A stretch of DNA of 41,041 nt, from the NCBI RefSeq assembly GCF_001949145.1, contig NW_019091539.1, positions 1,333,598 through 1,374,638 of the forward strand, read 5' to 3'. The notes beneath the pieces are model-generated. The model did no database searches, was not told the DNA's origin, and saw only the letters and a program-made list of their open reading frames with translations. Every line of letters starts with the position of its first letter. Positions within the stretch are counted from its first letter, which is position 1. This document shows positions 32,501 to 41,041 of the stretch, piece after piece. This stretch comes from Acanthaster planci. Lineage: Eukaryota; Echinodermata; Asteroidea; Valvatida; Acanthasteridae. Made by a program: the position numbers and the translations under genes.

Positions 32501-35500
32501 GGGGCCGGTGGGAGATGTAGCTGGTCCACCGCACGCTGTTGGTGGTATCCAACTGTAGTAAAAGAAAAGTCAGATGTGTGTTGTGCTAGCTTCACTCACC
32601 TTTTTAGAGGGGGAAAGGTTCAAACCCTCCCAAAGACATGTCTGTATTTTTAGCCTCTACTCAAATATTTCGTCACTGATACCACAAACTGACACAAAGT
32701 GCTACTTGTGTGCGTACCGGTACACTGCACAGACAATTTACAGTTCCAATATTTTCTGTTTACATAAACTGACGGAAGAGTTCCTGATTGTGTACACAGG
32801 ACATTTTTCCAATTCTAATCACAACCTGAAATTTTTCTTGATTTCCTGAGTTGGAAAGGTTTTAGACAAATACCATTCACATTTCCTCATAGTCAAATCA
32901 TGGAGTCAGAATGATTCAATTCACAGTTTTCATGAAGAGTACCCGAACAGAACTTGTGTGTTAGCTAATGAACAGGGTGACCAATTGACTATAATTTCAA
33001 TTGTGGTCTTCAGAACAATTCCTCCGATGTCCAAGAACTGATACACGTATATACAAGTTACTTCATTCCCTCACTAAAATGCACAAGCATCTAACATTTC
33101 AAAGTTGCTACATCTCAGTCGGACCAGCCAGACAACCCCAGCAAGCTCAGTGGCCGTGTGGGTAAGACATCTGCACTCGTCAGCAGGGGGTTGTGGATTC
33201 GAGTCCCACCAGAGTAAGCTTGAGAAGCTCTTGGACAAGCACTGAGCAAACAGTGTTATGAATATGCATCGGTGTAAAGGGCAAAACCCATAATGAAAAC
33301 TAAGCAACTAACATGATGATGGCAAAATATCCCATCAGGAATCTTCCGTTAAGTGGGGGAAAAAACTCATTCACATACACCATGTTTTAAAGGATTCTGC
33401 ATGATTTAGGGAGGGTTGAGCTCAGCCACAGGTACATGTACATGGGGTCACACTGAATGTGCTTTTTAATTGGTATCCTACAGGAGACAGAGATGCCACA
33501 GGGTCTGCTTGAAAAAACCAGAACGTTTTTTAATTGTAGCAAATAGTATTGAAGTGCACCATTGAGCGTAATGAGCAGAGTGCGTAAGGACCGGGGAGCT
33601 CTTCTCTTGCAGTCATGTCCAGTTCCAATTACTTTTCACCTTTAATTTGATGGCTTTTAAGTTGTTTGCTCTTTATAAAATTTAAATATTTCCATGTTTT
33701 GACGGAATCTGAAGCATGATGTATGGGATTTTTTGCTCCAAACTGTGCACGATTACGTTGTAGAAATTTATCGATAGCTTATCCTGTGAATTCGAAAACA
33801 CGCATGCATGACCATCATGATGCAGTTGGTGCCTGGCTTGTTATGTAAAATATTTTTATTCATACAATCACTGTGATAAGGAACCACTGACTGACGTAAT
33901 AGTCTTGAATTAATGGCAGTATATACTGTGCATGGTGCTCGCACACATCGACTAACACGAGTTGCATGTTCAGACAGTTCACTACACTGTGCAGTACTTG
34001 GTGCAGTCACACTGCTAGAATTCTGGTCATTTCGATGATCATAAAGGCAAGCAGGTGCAGGCAGTGCGTGTTGCTTTGTATGCAAGCTCAGTAGCCTTGG
34101 TTTTAAGGTGACTATTAAAAGAGACAGAGATACAAATGCATGCTGTACATGCAGTGTGCCACTGAGACGACTCAAGACATTTGTGTTTTCTTTTCTGGCC
34201 TTTTCTTTTCGGCCAGAAGAAAATAAAAAGGAAATCCAAAATCTGGATAAAACCCGAAAAGTGGCATCTCTGAGGGCAGTCTAAAAAACAAAACTGTTCG
34301 GGTAGTCCGGGTTAAGCCTGAGTCTACAGGTATCAAATTCTGTGAAGTTTGATCCATGGGTGTATTCTTTTTTGGTAACACATCTTATACATCAAGCTCT
34401 AGTATGCAGTCCTCAATCCACCACTGAACGGCAAAATTAAAGGTTGGCTTTAGGTACAATACATTTAATCCTAAAGGGATCTCAGACGGATTTCACACAT
34501 TGCGCAAAAAAAAAAGTCTCAGAAAAATTTATCGAATGGGCCCTTTACCTATTTAAGAGGCACAAGGACCTGTGTGAACAAATTGTGACTGAGCTGTGCC
34601 CTCCTCAAGGATCCAAAATCTTCCATGGAGGATTTCAATGGTTCAGGGAGATCAGGCATAACTGGAGACACACTCACAGTGGGGTTGTACAACAGCTGTG
34701 GGTCTACGTCAGGGGACTCATCTCGGAAGAGCAGGATCCAAATGGCTGCCCAGACGAGACCAATACAACCGAACGTGTAGAACATCATCGGCCAAGACAG
34801 GTGGGGGCAAATCTGGGCATAAACCACAAAAGGGAACGGTTATGATGATGAAAAGCCAAAGTTCTTTCATTTTAAAGTTATTGGAATTTTGCATGTTATG
34901 TGATGTTCATCATAAAGCAGCGACAATGATTGCCTCATCTGCATTTAATTCTAACTACACGTATCCTCCAAACACAGCAAGCTCGGGGGTCTATTGGTAA
35001 TATGCAAGTGTTTGTGGGCGTCAATACTCACTGATGCAAATTTCATGTCTCTTCTCACAACCCTGTGCAATGCACTGACCAAAATATGCTCATGATATTA
35101 CGTCAACACAAGCGCAGCACAAAAACCCAAATCTGTCCTCTGCAAATCACTGTTTGTCGACTTGTATCTTTTCAAGGAAATATGACTCCATCATTCAGAC
35201 AATCATACTGGAACTTTTCATAAACAGATATATGAACTATGTTCATATCATTTGCAACCAAAACACAATGGAACTTTTCATAAACAGATATATGAACTAT
35301 GTTCATATCATTTGCAACCCAAACACAATGCTAAAATCTATTATTGAGCTCTTGCACGTATACACGTTTACACATCTAAAAGCCACTGAAGGTTGCCAAT
35401 CAAAGTCAACAATGCTTTCATTCAAAAACTTGATCTTCCATTGAGCCATGCGATCTTAGGGCGATATCAAAATGTACTGTATGGTAGTATTACCACTGAA

Positions 35501-36664
35501 GCCACTGTCTGGCCAACGGACCCCAGGGCGACCAGGTAGCCAAAGGCCCTGGACCTCTCCTCCACAGGCACGTGCTGAGCAAAGATGTGGAAGATAGTAG
35601 GCAGGCAGAAGCCCTCGGCAAAGCCCAGCAGGATGCGGGACATGATGAGCAAGTTGACTGTCTTGGCCAGCGCAGGGGTCATGAAGGTGGCCAGGGACCA
35701 GACGGTGACTGCCAGGCCCAGGGTCATGCGACCACCAAACTTCAGTGCCGCTTTGCCTCCGATCACCTGCAAAATGAGAAGACTGGTTGAGTGACGCACT
35801 ATGTCCCATTTTGGCGGCTAGAGTGAGGATGATTTAATGTGTGAAAGTGGGCAAAGAAAGTGAGTACAATCAATTTCTTTCTGCCATGAGCGGCTTTTAA
35901 TCAGACATAATGTCAAGATCACATGAGAACGCATTCACATAGTTTGAATGTTGCAAGCAAAACAAAACATACTTCACATGTCCAATTACAAAAAGTGTTT
36001 GAACAAAGGCTGACGTCTGACAGAAATTTCACATAATGAAAGCCATGTGTGTCTGTGGAAATTGGGAGCAGCCAATATCCAGTGCCTTCTATGGGTACAT
36101 GCATAATTTCTGGCTAGCCGGCCATGGTCTTACAATTTTGACACAGATCAAATTTAAACATTACCACCACCCACAGTTACCACTGTACTAGTACCATTAA
36201 TTTCCAAAAATGGAACTGAATTTAATGGTGCAATAACATTGTTAAAAAACACAGGACAAGACACGCTGGAGTCGTTACCATTTTAATTTATATTTAATAA
36301 ATATTTTGGCTTTGTGTGACTGAGTAGGTTGGGATAATAACTTGAGAAACAAACCACTATTTTTGTCTGGCCTAATAAGCACCTGGCTGCTGATGTAGCC
36401 GTAGGCAAAGGCACTGAGGATCCAGCCCTGCACCCCCATGTTCCAGTGGTACTGGTCCGTCATGGGCACCACGGCGATGGGCATGATGACGCGGTCAGCT
36501 GCATTGATGAAGTTGGCCATGGAGCAGAGGGCCACGATCTTGGAGCTGGAGATCTTGGGGGTGGAGGCCATGCTGCAGCAACGGTGGGGGAGGGTCTGGG
36601 ACCGGGGTCCGTCTCCCGTCTCGGTGAGAGGCTCCTGCTGCTGTGGCCTCAAGGGCAGTTTCAT
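29425..36664 (-). CDS. SLC17-family anion transporter (SLC17A9/ANTR-like), complete
   Basis: Major facilitator membrane protein of the SLC17 family, whose members carry organic anions, phosphate or nucleotides. Coding exons in order are 36664-36383, 35766-35494, 34812-34678, 32552-32345, 31551-31404, 30740-30626 and 29577-29425. All junctions are in frame and give 437 aa, close to the 430-440 aa of SLC17A9. The N-terminus (1-40) is cytoplasmic. The first membrane block includes ADRVIMPIAV (residues about 55-64), followed by FAYGYISSQVIGG at the exon 1/2 join. The signature SRILLGFAEGFCLPT (137-151) carries the conserved R138, and LSWLPTYLQ (266-274) opens the second half. A TM10-region block DVAPNHAGITFAVSNT (371-386) is typical of the family. 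An in-frame TGA lies ten codons upstream of the ATG. The substrate is not deducible; DRV-M-IA resembles plant ANTR as much as VNUT. Confidence 0.85.
30626..30740 (-). CDS. SLC17-like coding exon 6
   Basis: Completes C349 and encodes 350-387, including DVAPNHAGITFAVSNT, a strongly family-specific block. Donor GTAAGC. Confidence 0.88.
31404..31551 (-). CDS. SLC17-like coding exon 5
   Basis: Residues 300-348 plus two bases. AGHYADSLI, a short basic loop (SVRRLM), then a membrane helix. Donor GTACGT. Confidence 0.87.
32345..32552 (-). CDS. SLC17-like coding exon 4
   Basis: Residues 231-299 plus one base. HRPLWAIYAAHFAMNWSNYI and LSWLPTYLQ open the second six-helix half. CAG acceptor, GTAAGT donor. 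Confidence 0.9.
32574..34670 (-). other. SLC17-like intron 3 containing a SINE
   Basis: Intron between coding exons 3 and 4. Apart from the SINE at 33135-33300 it holds only short frames without homology. Confidence 0.7.
33135..33300 (+). mobile_element. tRNA-derived SINE
   Basis: An A-box TGGCCGTGTGGGTAAG (33151-33166) and a B-box GGATTCGAGTCCC (33195-33207) resemble a Leu/Ser-type tRNA head. The acceptor and anticodon stems do not pair well and a non-tRNA body follows, so it is a SINE and not a functional tRNA gene. Confidence 0.65.
34678..34812 (-). CDS. SLC17-like coding exon 3
   Basis: 45 codons (186-230), phase 0. SWPMMFYTFGCIGLVWAAIW is a membrane helix, followed by a short central cytoplasmic loop. 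Donor ACT|GTGAGT. Confidence 0.85.
35209..35328. repeat. Tandem duplication of 60 bp
   Basis: Two adjacent 60-nt copies (containing CAGATATATGAACTATGTTC) differ at one base. The near identity indicates a recent event. It lies in the SLC17-like intron between coding exons 2 and 3. Confidence 0.93.
35494..35766 (-). CDS. SLC17-like coding exon 2
   Basis: 91 codons (95-185), phase 0. Carries GGKAALKFGGR, three membrane segments and the SRILLGFAEG signature. Donor GTG|GTAATA. Confidence 0.88.
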
Positions 36665-36721
36665 GGGCCACACAGAGGGAGCAGGGGGGAGTCACAAAGT
36701 AACGTCTTGACAGTCTCAGAT
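36383..36721 (-). CDS. SLC17-like exon: 5' UTR end plus coding exon 1
   Basis: The acceptor is TTTTTTTAATCACAG just above 36721. Coding begins at ATG 36664 and encodes residues 1-94. Donor CAG|GTGCTT is weak, but the join to the next exon gives SSQ|VIGG, matching the family. Confidence 0.78.
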
Positions 36722-37638
36722 CTGTGATTAAAAAAAGTCACTCTGATGCTTCTGATCTTCAGTCTTTGGCTTTGAATAAAATCCATGGAAACTGTTCCAT
36801 GTACGGATGACACTTGATGCCCCTGTGCACAAACCAATGAGACTTGTCTGAAGAAAACGTGTTTTCTAAGTAAATGCTGTTCGGCCTAGGCCTACCTGCC
36901 AAACAAATTAGAATTAGAAATAGGCCTAGTCAAATTATACAGGTCAAGTGTTGCAGTGACCCCCGAATTTACAGAATGACCCACATCGTGCAGATGAAAT
37001 GCATGACCACAACATAACACAAGGCGACATGCCAATTTGTTTAGTTCCTTGTATCTACTACTAGTACTAGGCCCACTATTACTAGTTGTAAACCGTAGAC
37101 GACATTCGGCGCCTGCCTGCAACTTGCAAGGCTAACGTTAGAACCATCACATAGAGGTAGACGTGTTGAACGTCGAGGCTTGCCTACTTTTACAAAGTAC
37201 CAAATAATGCTTATCAACACTGGGTTGTTACAGAAGTACTATGCACCTGTCTACAAAAATATCATTATTCGAAATTATAAAGACGGACAATGTTATACGG
37301 AAGACACCGTCCTGAATTACCGATTGTTCTTAATTGTCCACGAGCACCGTCATTTTGAGCTACACCCGAACGTCTCCAACGGTTAATGTCATTCAGAAAA
37401 GACTGGTACCAAAGACTTGGCAAACATGTTGTCTAGAGCTAGGTCTAGGTCTTCCCTCCACATGGAAATGGTTGGAAATGTGCGGAGGAGCGTCGACAAT
37501 AGATCTAGCCGTAGCTCTGAGGTTAGCAGCACCCTGCCAAAGGCTAGTAATAATCTAATAATATCCTACTGTTGATAGGTCCTACATTCTAAACCCAGGC
37601 GAGGCCACATGCTTGACACGTAAAAAGAAAAAACTTAC

Positions 37639-37700
37639 AGTGGTTGACATGGTTAGCCATTCTGCCTCCATGGTTGAGCTGCCATTAGGCCAAGGCCGGC
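37639..37700 (-). other. Probable 5' UTR exon of the SLC17-like gene
   Basis: AACCACT|GTAAGT (donor at 37633-37638) would splice to the acceptor above 36721, leaving a 911-nt intron. The exon holds several ATGs that open upstream frames, not the main frame. The upper boundary is not determined. Confidence 0.5.
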
Positions 37701-37782
37701 TGTAGTGTAAATAAACTTGAAGTTATACACCAGGGCGGGCCTACATTGTCCGTGTAGTGTCTCAGCATTTTAGCTGAAGATC
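37700..37782. promoter_or_regulatory. Candidate bidirectional promoter
   Basis: The divergent start regions of the SLC17-like gene (minus) and the LRRC41-like gene (plus) are only about 100 bp apart. There is no TATA box. The GGCCAAGGCCGGC and GGGCGGGCC segments are GC-rich relative to the surroundings. Confidence 0.5.
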
Positions 37783-37879
37783 ATGCAGTTTGCAGAAGTT
37801 ACAAGCCTGAAGTTGCTTTGCTTGAAACAGTTCTCCGAGTTGGTGGCAGAGGATCGCATTCACCTTCATAGTCTAGAAG
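37783..37879 (+). CDS. LRRC41-like coding exon 1 (BC box)
   Basis: 32 codons plus one base. Contains the BC box. Donor GAAG|GTAGGC. Confidence 0.75.
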
Positions 37880-40281
37880 GTAGGCCCTTGGTCGTGTTGT
37901 GGTGAATATCAGTGCTGTAGTCGAGTCCATGCATGGTCTTTGGTGCCCGAGTCCATGTCATCGGAGACCGAGTCCTACCAAGAGTCCTTGTGTCCAATTC
38001 TGAGTCCTTTTATGAACCTCTTGGCCTAGTGCAGTGTTCTCATTAAGTTGACGCTGATCACCTGATACACCATTTACACAAATATTTTTCACAAGTGACA
38101 CATCTTTACAATTGAAAAGCATAATTTAAGTGGAACTAATTTGACCTTGTGAAATCTAACTTGAACATTTGAATTAGTGCAAAGGGATCAACTTTATTTG
38201 ACAACTGAGAAATATTTTGTATCACTGAACATCAATTTTCTGACCGCAGTTGGTAGTGGAATACACTTAATAGCAAACTACATGTATGTAGTGTGTACTT
38301 CATCCGAAAGAATAAACATTTTTGCCCTCAGTTTTTAACTGAACTTTTCGCTTCCCAAGCTCAAATAATGAAAATGTTAAAATCCCCAATTCAAGTCATT
38401 TGTGTAAAAAGTTGTTTGTTACAATAATGCCAAAATGCAAAGTTCATAAGTTTCAAACTACACAATGTTCTTTGCATCAAAGAAACCATTATCATTTCCA
38501 GCAGTTTAAATTTAATTGCCCGTTTGAGGCACGTATACTCCTTGTGATTGGTTCTAATCACTTGAGACAACACCAAATGATTGATCACAGACACTGCATG
38601 CAAAACAGGTGTTGTAAGCCAACTAACAATCTGTGCATGTACTTCAGGATGATCGGAAGGTTATGGTAAGGTCTAGGTCTTGGGACATTGAAAACTGAAA
38701 ATGTACAAGGGCAAAATGACAAAAGCCGTAGCCACTAGGTCTTGATTTAGAAGCCCATTTTGGTTTTGGACACAGCCGGGCAGTGCACAGCATATGCCTC
38801 AATCTCGTCCTGTAGCTTCATACTTGTTTCTTTTAAAGTTTCCATTTAAATTCTCTATCTCCCAATTTTTTTTCAGCAGACAGATTCATACCAATGATTC
38901 TAGGGTGTACAAATTGAAAAAGTCAAACCCAAGCTCAAACTTTAAGATTAATGTTATTCTAAAAACGACCATATTCTGGTTCCACAGTTCTGACCTTTCT
39001 TTGCTGCCCCGAAGGATGTCGATAGTATGTGGCAGGAACCAGTCTATATTTGTGAACCATCTATGTGGGCATTGTATGCTACTATTCACCTGCAGTAGAA
39101 AAAAAATTAAAAATTGGTCGGGGGTGGCTGAGTCCTTGTGGTTTCAGAGTTCTTATTGTTTGAGTCCAAGTCCAAGTGGTGAATATGATTCAGAGGTGAT
39201 GATAATGATGGTCATTTCATTTAGGGCCAAGGTCTAACAACCAAGGTTTACAATTAGACATACACGTGACAATTTTATATGTGTAATTTTTATATGTATA
39301 ATTTAGGTACCTCCGGGTACTACGGGGTAGTGGAATAGGTGCACAGTGTGGCGATGCCCATAGACACGGGGTAGTACATTTACTTCTGCTGTTGCACTCG
39401 GCAAAGTCCATAAGCTTGGATGTATGGCCAAGGAAACTTGATATATACATGGGGAGTGCAGGTGTAAATCAATGCCAAAATATAGTGCAAGTGAAGAACT
39501 ACAAAGTTTATAATATTTACATGTTGGTTTATATGTTGTGCTATAGCATGGTTATCTTGGTCAACATATATGTAATTGAGGCCATCATTCATTCAGTGCA
39601 CAGACCTTGTACATGTACATGTATGGGAAAACGTTGCATTGACATTACTGCAGCCTGCAGATTGACAGCCAGTCTTGACACTTAATGACTCTGTTACGTT
39701 CTTTTTAAAGAACTACCAAGTGCTACATTTCCCTTGCATTTCCTTTCTTCCAGAAGAGTGGAGCCGAGTGATGAACTAGTTCTAGGGTAGGAGTAGCACA
39801 GGAATTGACATAATTCAGTTGGATATGCTGACAACTACGTATTCTCCATTTGTTTCACACGATGTATATTTCAGAATTCCCCTCTCGTCTCCTGAGAGAC
39901 CTTGTGCCTGTGCTGAGCATAAATGACTTGGCGAGACTACATCAAATTCTCCGAGAGAAAGGTAAATCCATCCTCCCTCTTTTCTCAGCTCCAGTCTGGG
40001 GCCATTGGTAATTTATTTATTTTTAGTTACTTTACAAAAAAAGTAACCTGAAATTGGCTGTTGGTGTTTTTTCTCCCATTTTTTCCCAGGTATTGGTGTG
40101 CAACAATACTGGTTGAAGTTTTATCGTCAGGCTTTCCAGGAAGACAGATTGGCGAGGCAGTGTGCTTGCCATGACAGCAGTTTGGCCAGTTTGGACTGGC
40201 GACAGAGGCTTCTTGAAAAGAGGTGTGAGCAAGAGCTCCAGAAGTTGGGTCCCTCACCAAGTGAGGGAACAGAAGAGCTAG
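37783..40281 (+). CDS. LRRC41-like elongin BC-box protein, first three coding exons (partial)
   Basis: Likely substrate-recognition subunit of a cullin-RING ubiquitin ligase. Exons 37783-37879, 39875-39961 and 40090-40281 join in frame (125 codons) and the gene continues off the right edge. An in-frame TAG lies 12 nt before the ATG, fixing the start. SLKLLCLKQF at residues 8-17 fits the elongin-C-binding BC box (S/T-L-x3-C-x3-hydrophobic). It is followed by FPSRLLRDLVPVLSINDLAR (34-53), KGIGVQQYW (61-69) and SLASLDWRQRLLEK (92-105). These line up in order with the LRRC41/MUF1 N-terminus as I know it. Leucine-rich repeats are expected downstream but not seen here, so other BC-box families such as elongin A or PRAME-like remain possible. 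Confidence 0.6.
37915..38010 (+). repeat. GAGTCC-rich low-complexity tract in intron 1
   Basis: About six GAGTCC hexamers with irregular spacing. A smaller cluster recurs near 39130-39175. Probably a degenerate simple repeat. Confidence 0.5.
38020..39870 (+). other. LRRC41-like intron 1, remainder
   Basis: No exon or RNA gene seen. It contains short frames without homology and an ACATGTACATGTA palindrome near 39610. Confidence 0.65.
39875..39961 (+). CDS. LRRC41-like coding exon 2
   Basis: Acceptor TATATTTCAG, donor AAAG|GTAAAT, phase 1 in and out. Encodes the LLRDLVPVL helix that resembles the second half of a SOCS/BC-box domain. Confidence 0.8.
40090..40281 (+). CDS. LRRC41-like coding exon 3
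   Basis: Acceptor TTTTTCCCAG, donor CTAG|GTGAGT, phase 1 in and out. Helical and charged, ending in an acidic/Ser-rich tail. Confidence 0.8.
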
Positions 40282-40311
40282 GTGAGTGATCATTGTACCT
40301 CTAAGGTTTTA

Positions 40312-40460
40312 TAGTCACTTTGCTCATTTATCACGTCGCCTACAATCATTTCACCCATTTGCCACTACGCCCATTTACCATTTCATGCAATTGTCACTTT
40401 GCCCATTTGCCTCTTCGCCCATGTCCCACTTCGCACGCACACGTCACTTCGCCCATAGCT
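40312..40460 (+). repeat. Degenerate minisatellite, unit about 16-18 bp
   Basis: About eight diverged copies of CACTTCGCCCATTTGC run head to tail in the intron after coding exon 3. Confidence 0.8.
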
Positions 40461-40464
40461 TTTG

Positions 40465-41041
40465 TCAACTCTTTAAGGAGAGGAAGACACAGAAAAACAA
40501 CTACCTAATCCCTTAAGAATTCATCCTGAATGCCAGAAAAGAAAAAAGATTAATTAGAAATACTAAGATATACTGGATTTTGGGAGTGTCAAGGTTTTCA
40601 ATGATGTTAAGCCGATGCAAAGCTAAAAGCAGGTTGATGCACATAGCGAGAACCACATCGAATGGCCAGGAGCCTGAGCGACTCCTGTGACAACGTAAAG
40701 TACATTCAGAATTTTGATGATCCAAAACTGACATGAAATGGTTAGAAACTTCAGAAATATTTAGTGATTTAGTTCACAGAACTAGAGTCGTCTTCAAACA
40801 TCTGTGCACGTTGTTAAAAAGATTTGGAGCATTGTAACAGAAACCATGCTTTTGAAAATGCTTTTGCTGTGTCTAAGTCTTGACATTTATGATTATCATA
40901 TCTGCAGAGTTGCACTCAATAAACCTGATAGCCAGTTAAAACCCTCCTATGCTGAAGTCACTCTTTGGGTCACTTGGTAAACACCTCAAAGAAGCACAGC
41001 TGTGTTGCATTGTGCACTGCACCAACAGTCCCTCACAGGAA
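40465..41041 (+). other. LRRC41-like intron 3 to window end, no exon supported
   Basis: An acceptor-like CTGCAG near 40907 is followed by a frame that stops after ten codons in the required phase, so I do not call a fourth exon here. Confidence 0.5.

Noticed and set aside
33141-33215. Functional tRNA gene
   Set aside because: A and B boxes are present but the acceptor and anticodon stems do not pair and a long non-tRNA body follows; called as a SINE head.
34444-34845. 133-codon plus-strand frame
   Set aside because: It is the antisense shadow of SLC17-like coding exon 3 (34678-34812) and its flanks.
36438-36727. Gly/His-rich plus-strand frames
   Set aside because: Antisense shadows of SLC17-like coding exon 1; GC-rich codons create open frames opposite.
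40908-40972. Fourth coding exon of the LRRC41-like gene
   Set aside because: With the usual CTGCAG acceptor the required phase hits a stop after ten codons; the alternative AGAG acceptor opens the frame but yields no LRRC41-like residues.
1-41041. CRISPR array, bacterial operons or prophage
   Set aside because: The sequence is clearly spliced eukaryotic DNA; the tandem repeats present are minisatellites without regular unique spacers.

Overview
The window is animal genomic DNA. Genes are split into small exons with GT-AG introns, the product families are metazoan, intergenic space is AT-rich, and there is one run of Ns (880-927) typical of a draft assembly. The dense scatter of ACATGTACATGTA-type palindromes, tRNA-derived SINEs and small inverted-repeat elements suggests a marine invertebrate, perhaps a cephalochordate, echinoderm or hemichordate. 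The species cannot be fixed from this sequence alone.

Three genes can be supported at exon level. (1) 80-11071, minus strand: the 5' 17 coding exons (800 codons) of a vitellogenin-type large lipid transfer protein. It runs from the signal peptide through the lipid-transport N-terminal module to an RKRR furin-type site, and the rest lies off the left edge. A TATA box, an octamer motif, several CCAAT boxes and a pair of nuclear-receptor half-sites lie upstream (11158-11480). (2) 29425-37639 and beyond, minus strand: a complete SLC17-family major facilitator (437 aa; seven coding exons plus a probable 5' UTR exon), closest by eye to SLC17A9/VNUT and plant ANTR-type anion transporters. (3) 37783 to beyond the right edge, plus strand: the first three coding exons (125 codons) of an LRRC41-like elongin-BC-box protein, a likely cullin-RING substrate adaptor. 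Genes 2 and 3 are head to head with only about 100 bp between them, so they probably share a bidirectional promoter.

Between 11.5 and 29.4 kb there is no gene I can support. That 18 kb holds fold-back elements (15431-15551, 16912-17537, 20279-20368), minisatellites (19264-19585, 19658-19914), short perfect palindromes, and one orphan candidate promoter/first exon (23830-24060). Introns of the genes carry a TTAA-flanked MITE in two copies, two tRNA-derived SINEs, a 60-bp duplication and a degenerate minisatellite.

The three genes do not form a pathway: one makes a secreted yolk lipoprotein, one an anion transporter, one a ubiquitin-ligase adaptor. I found no evidence of a novel multi-gene system. 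The points most worth a second look are the furin-like site in vitellogenin, a GC-AG intron in the same gene, and the compact bidirectional promoter with uORFs.
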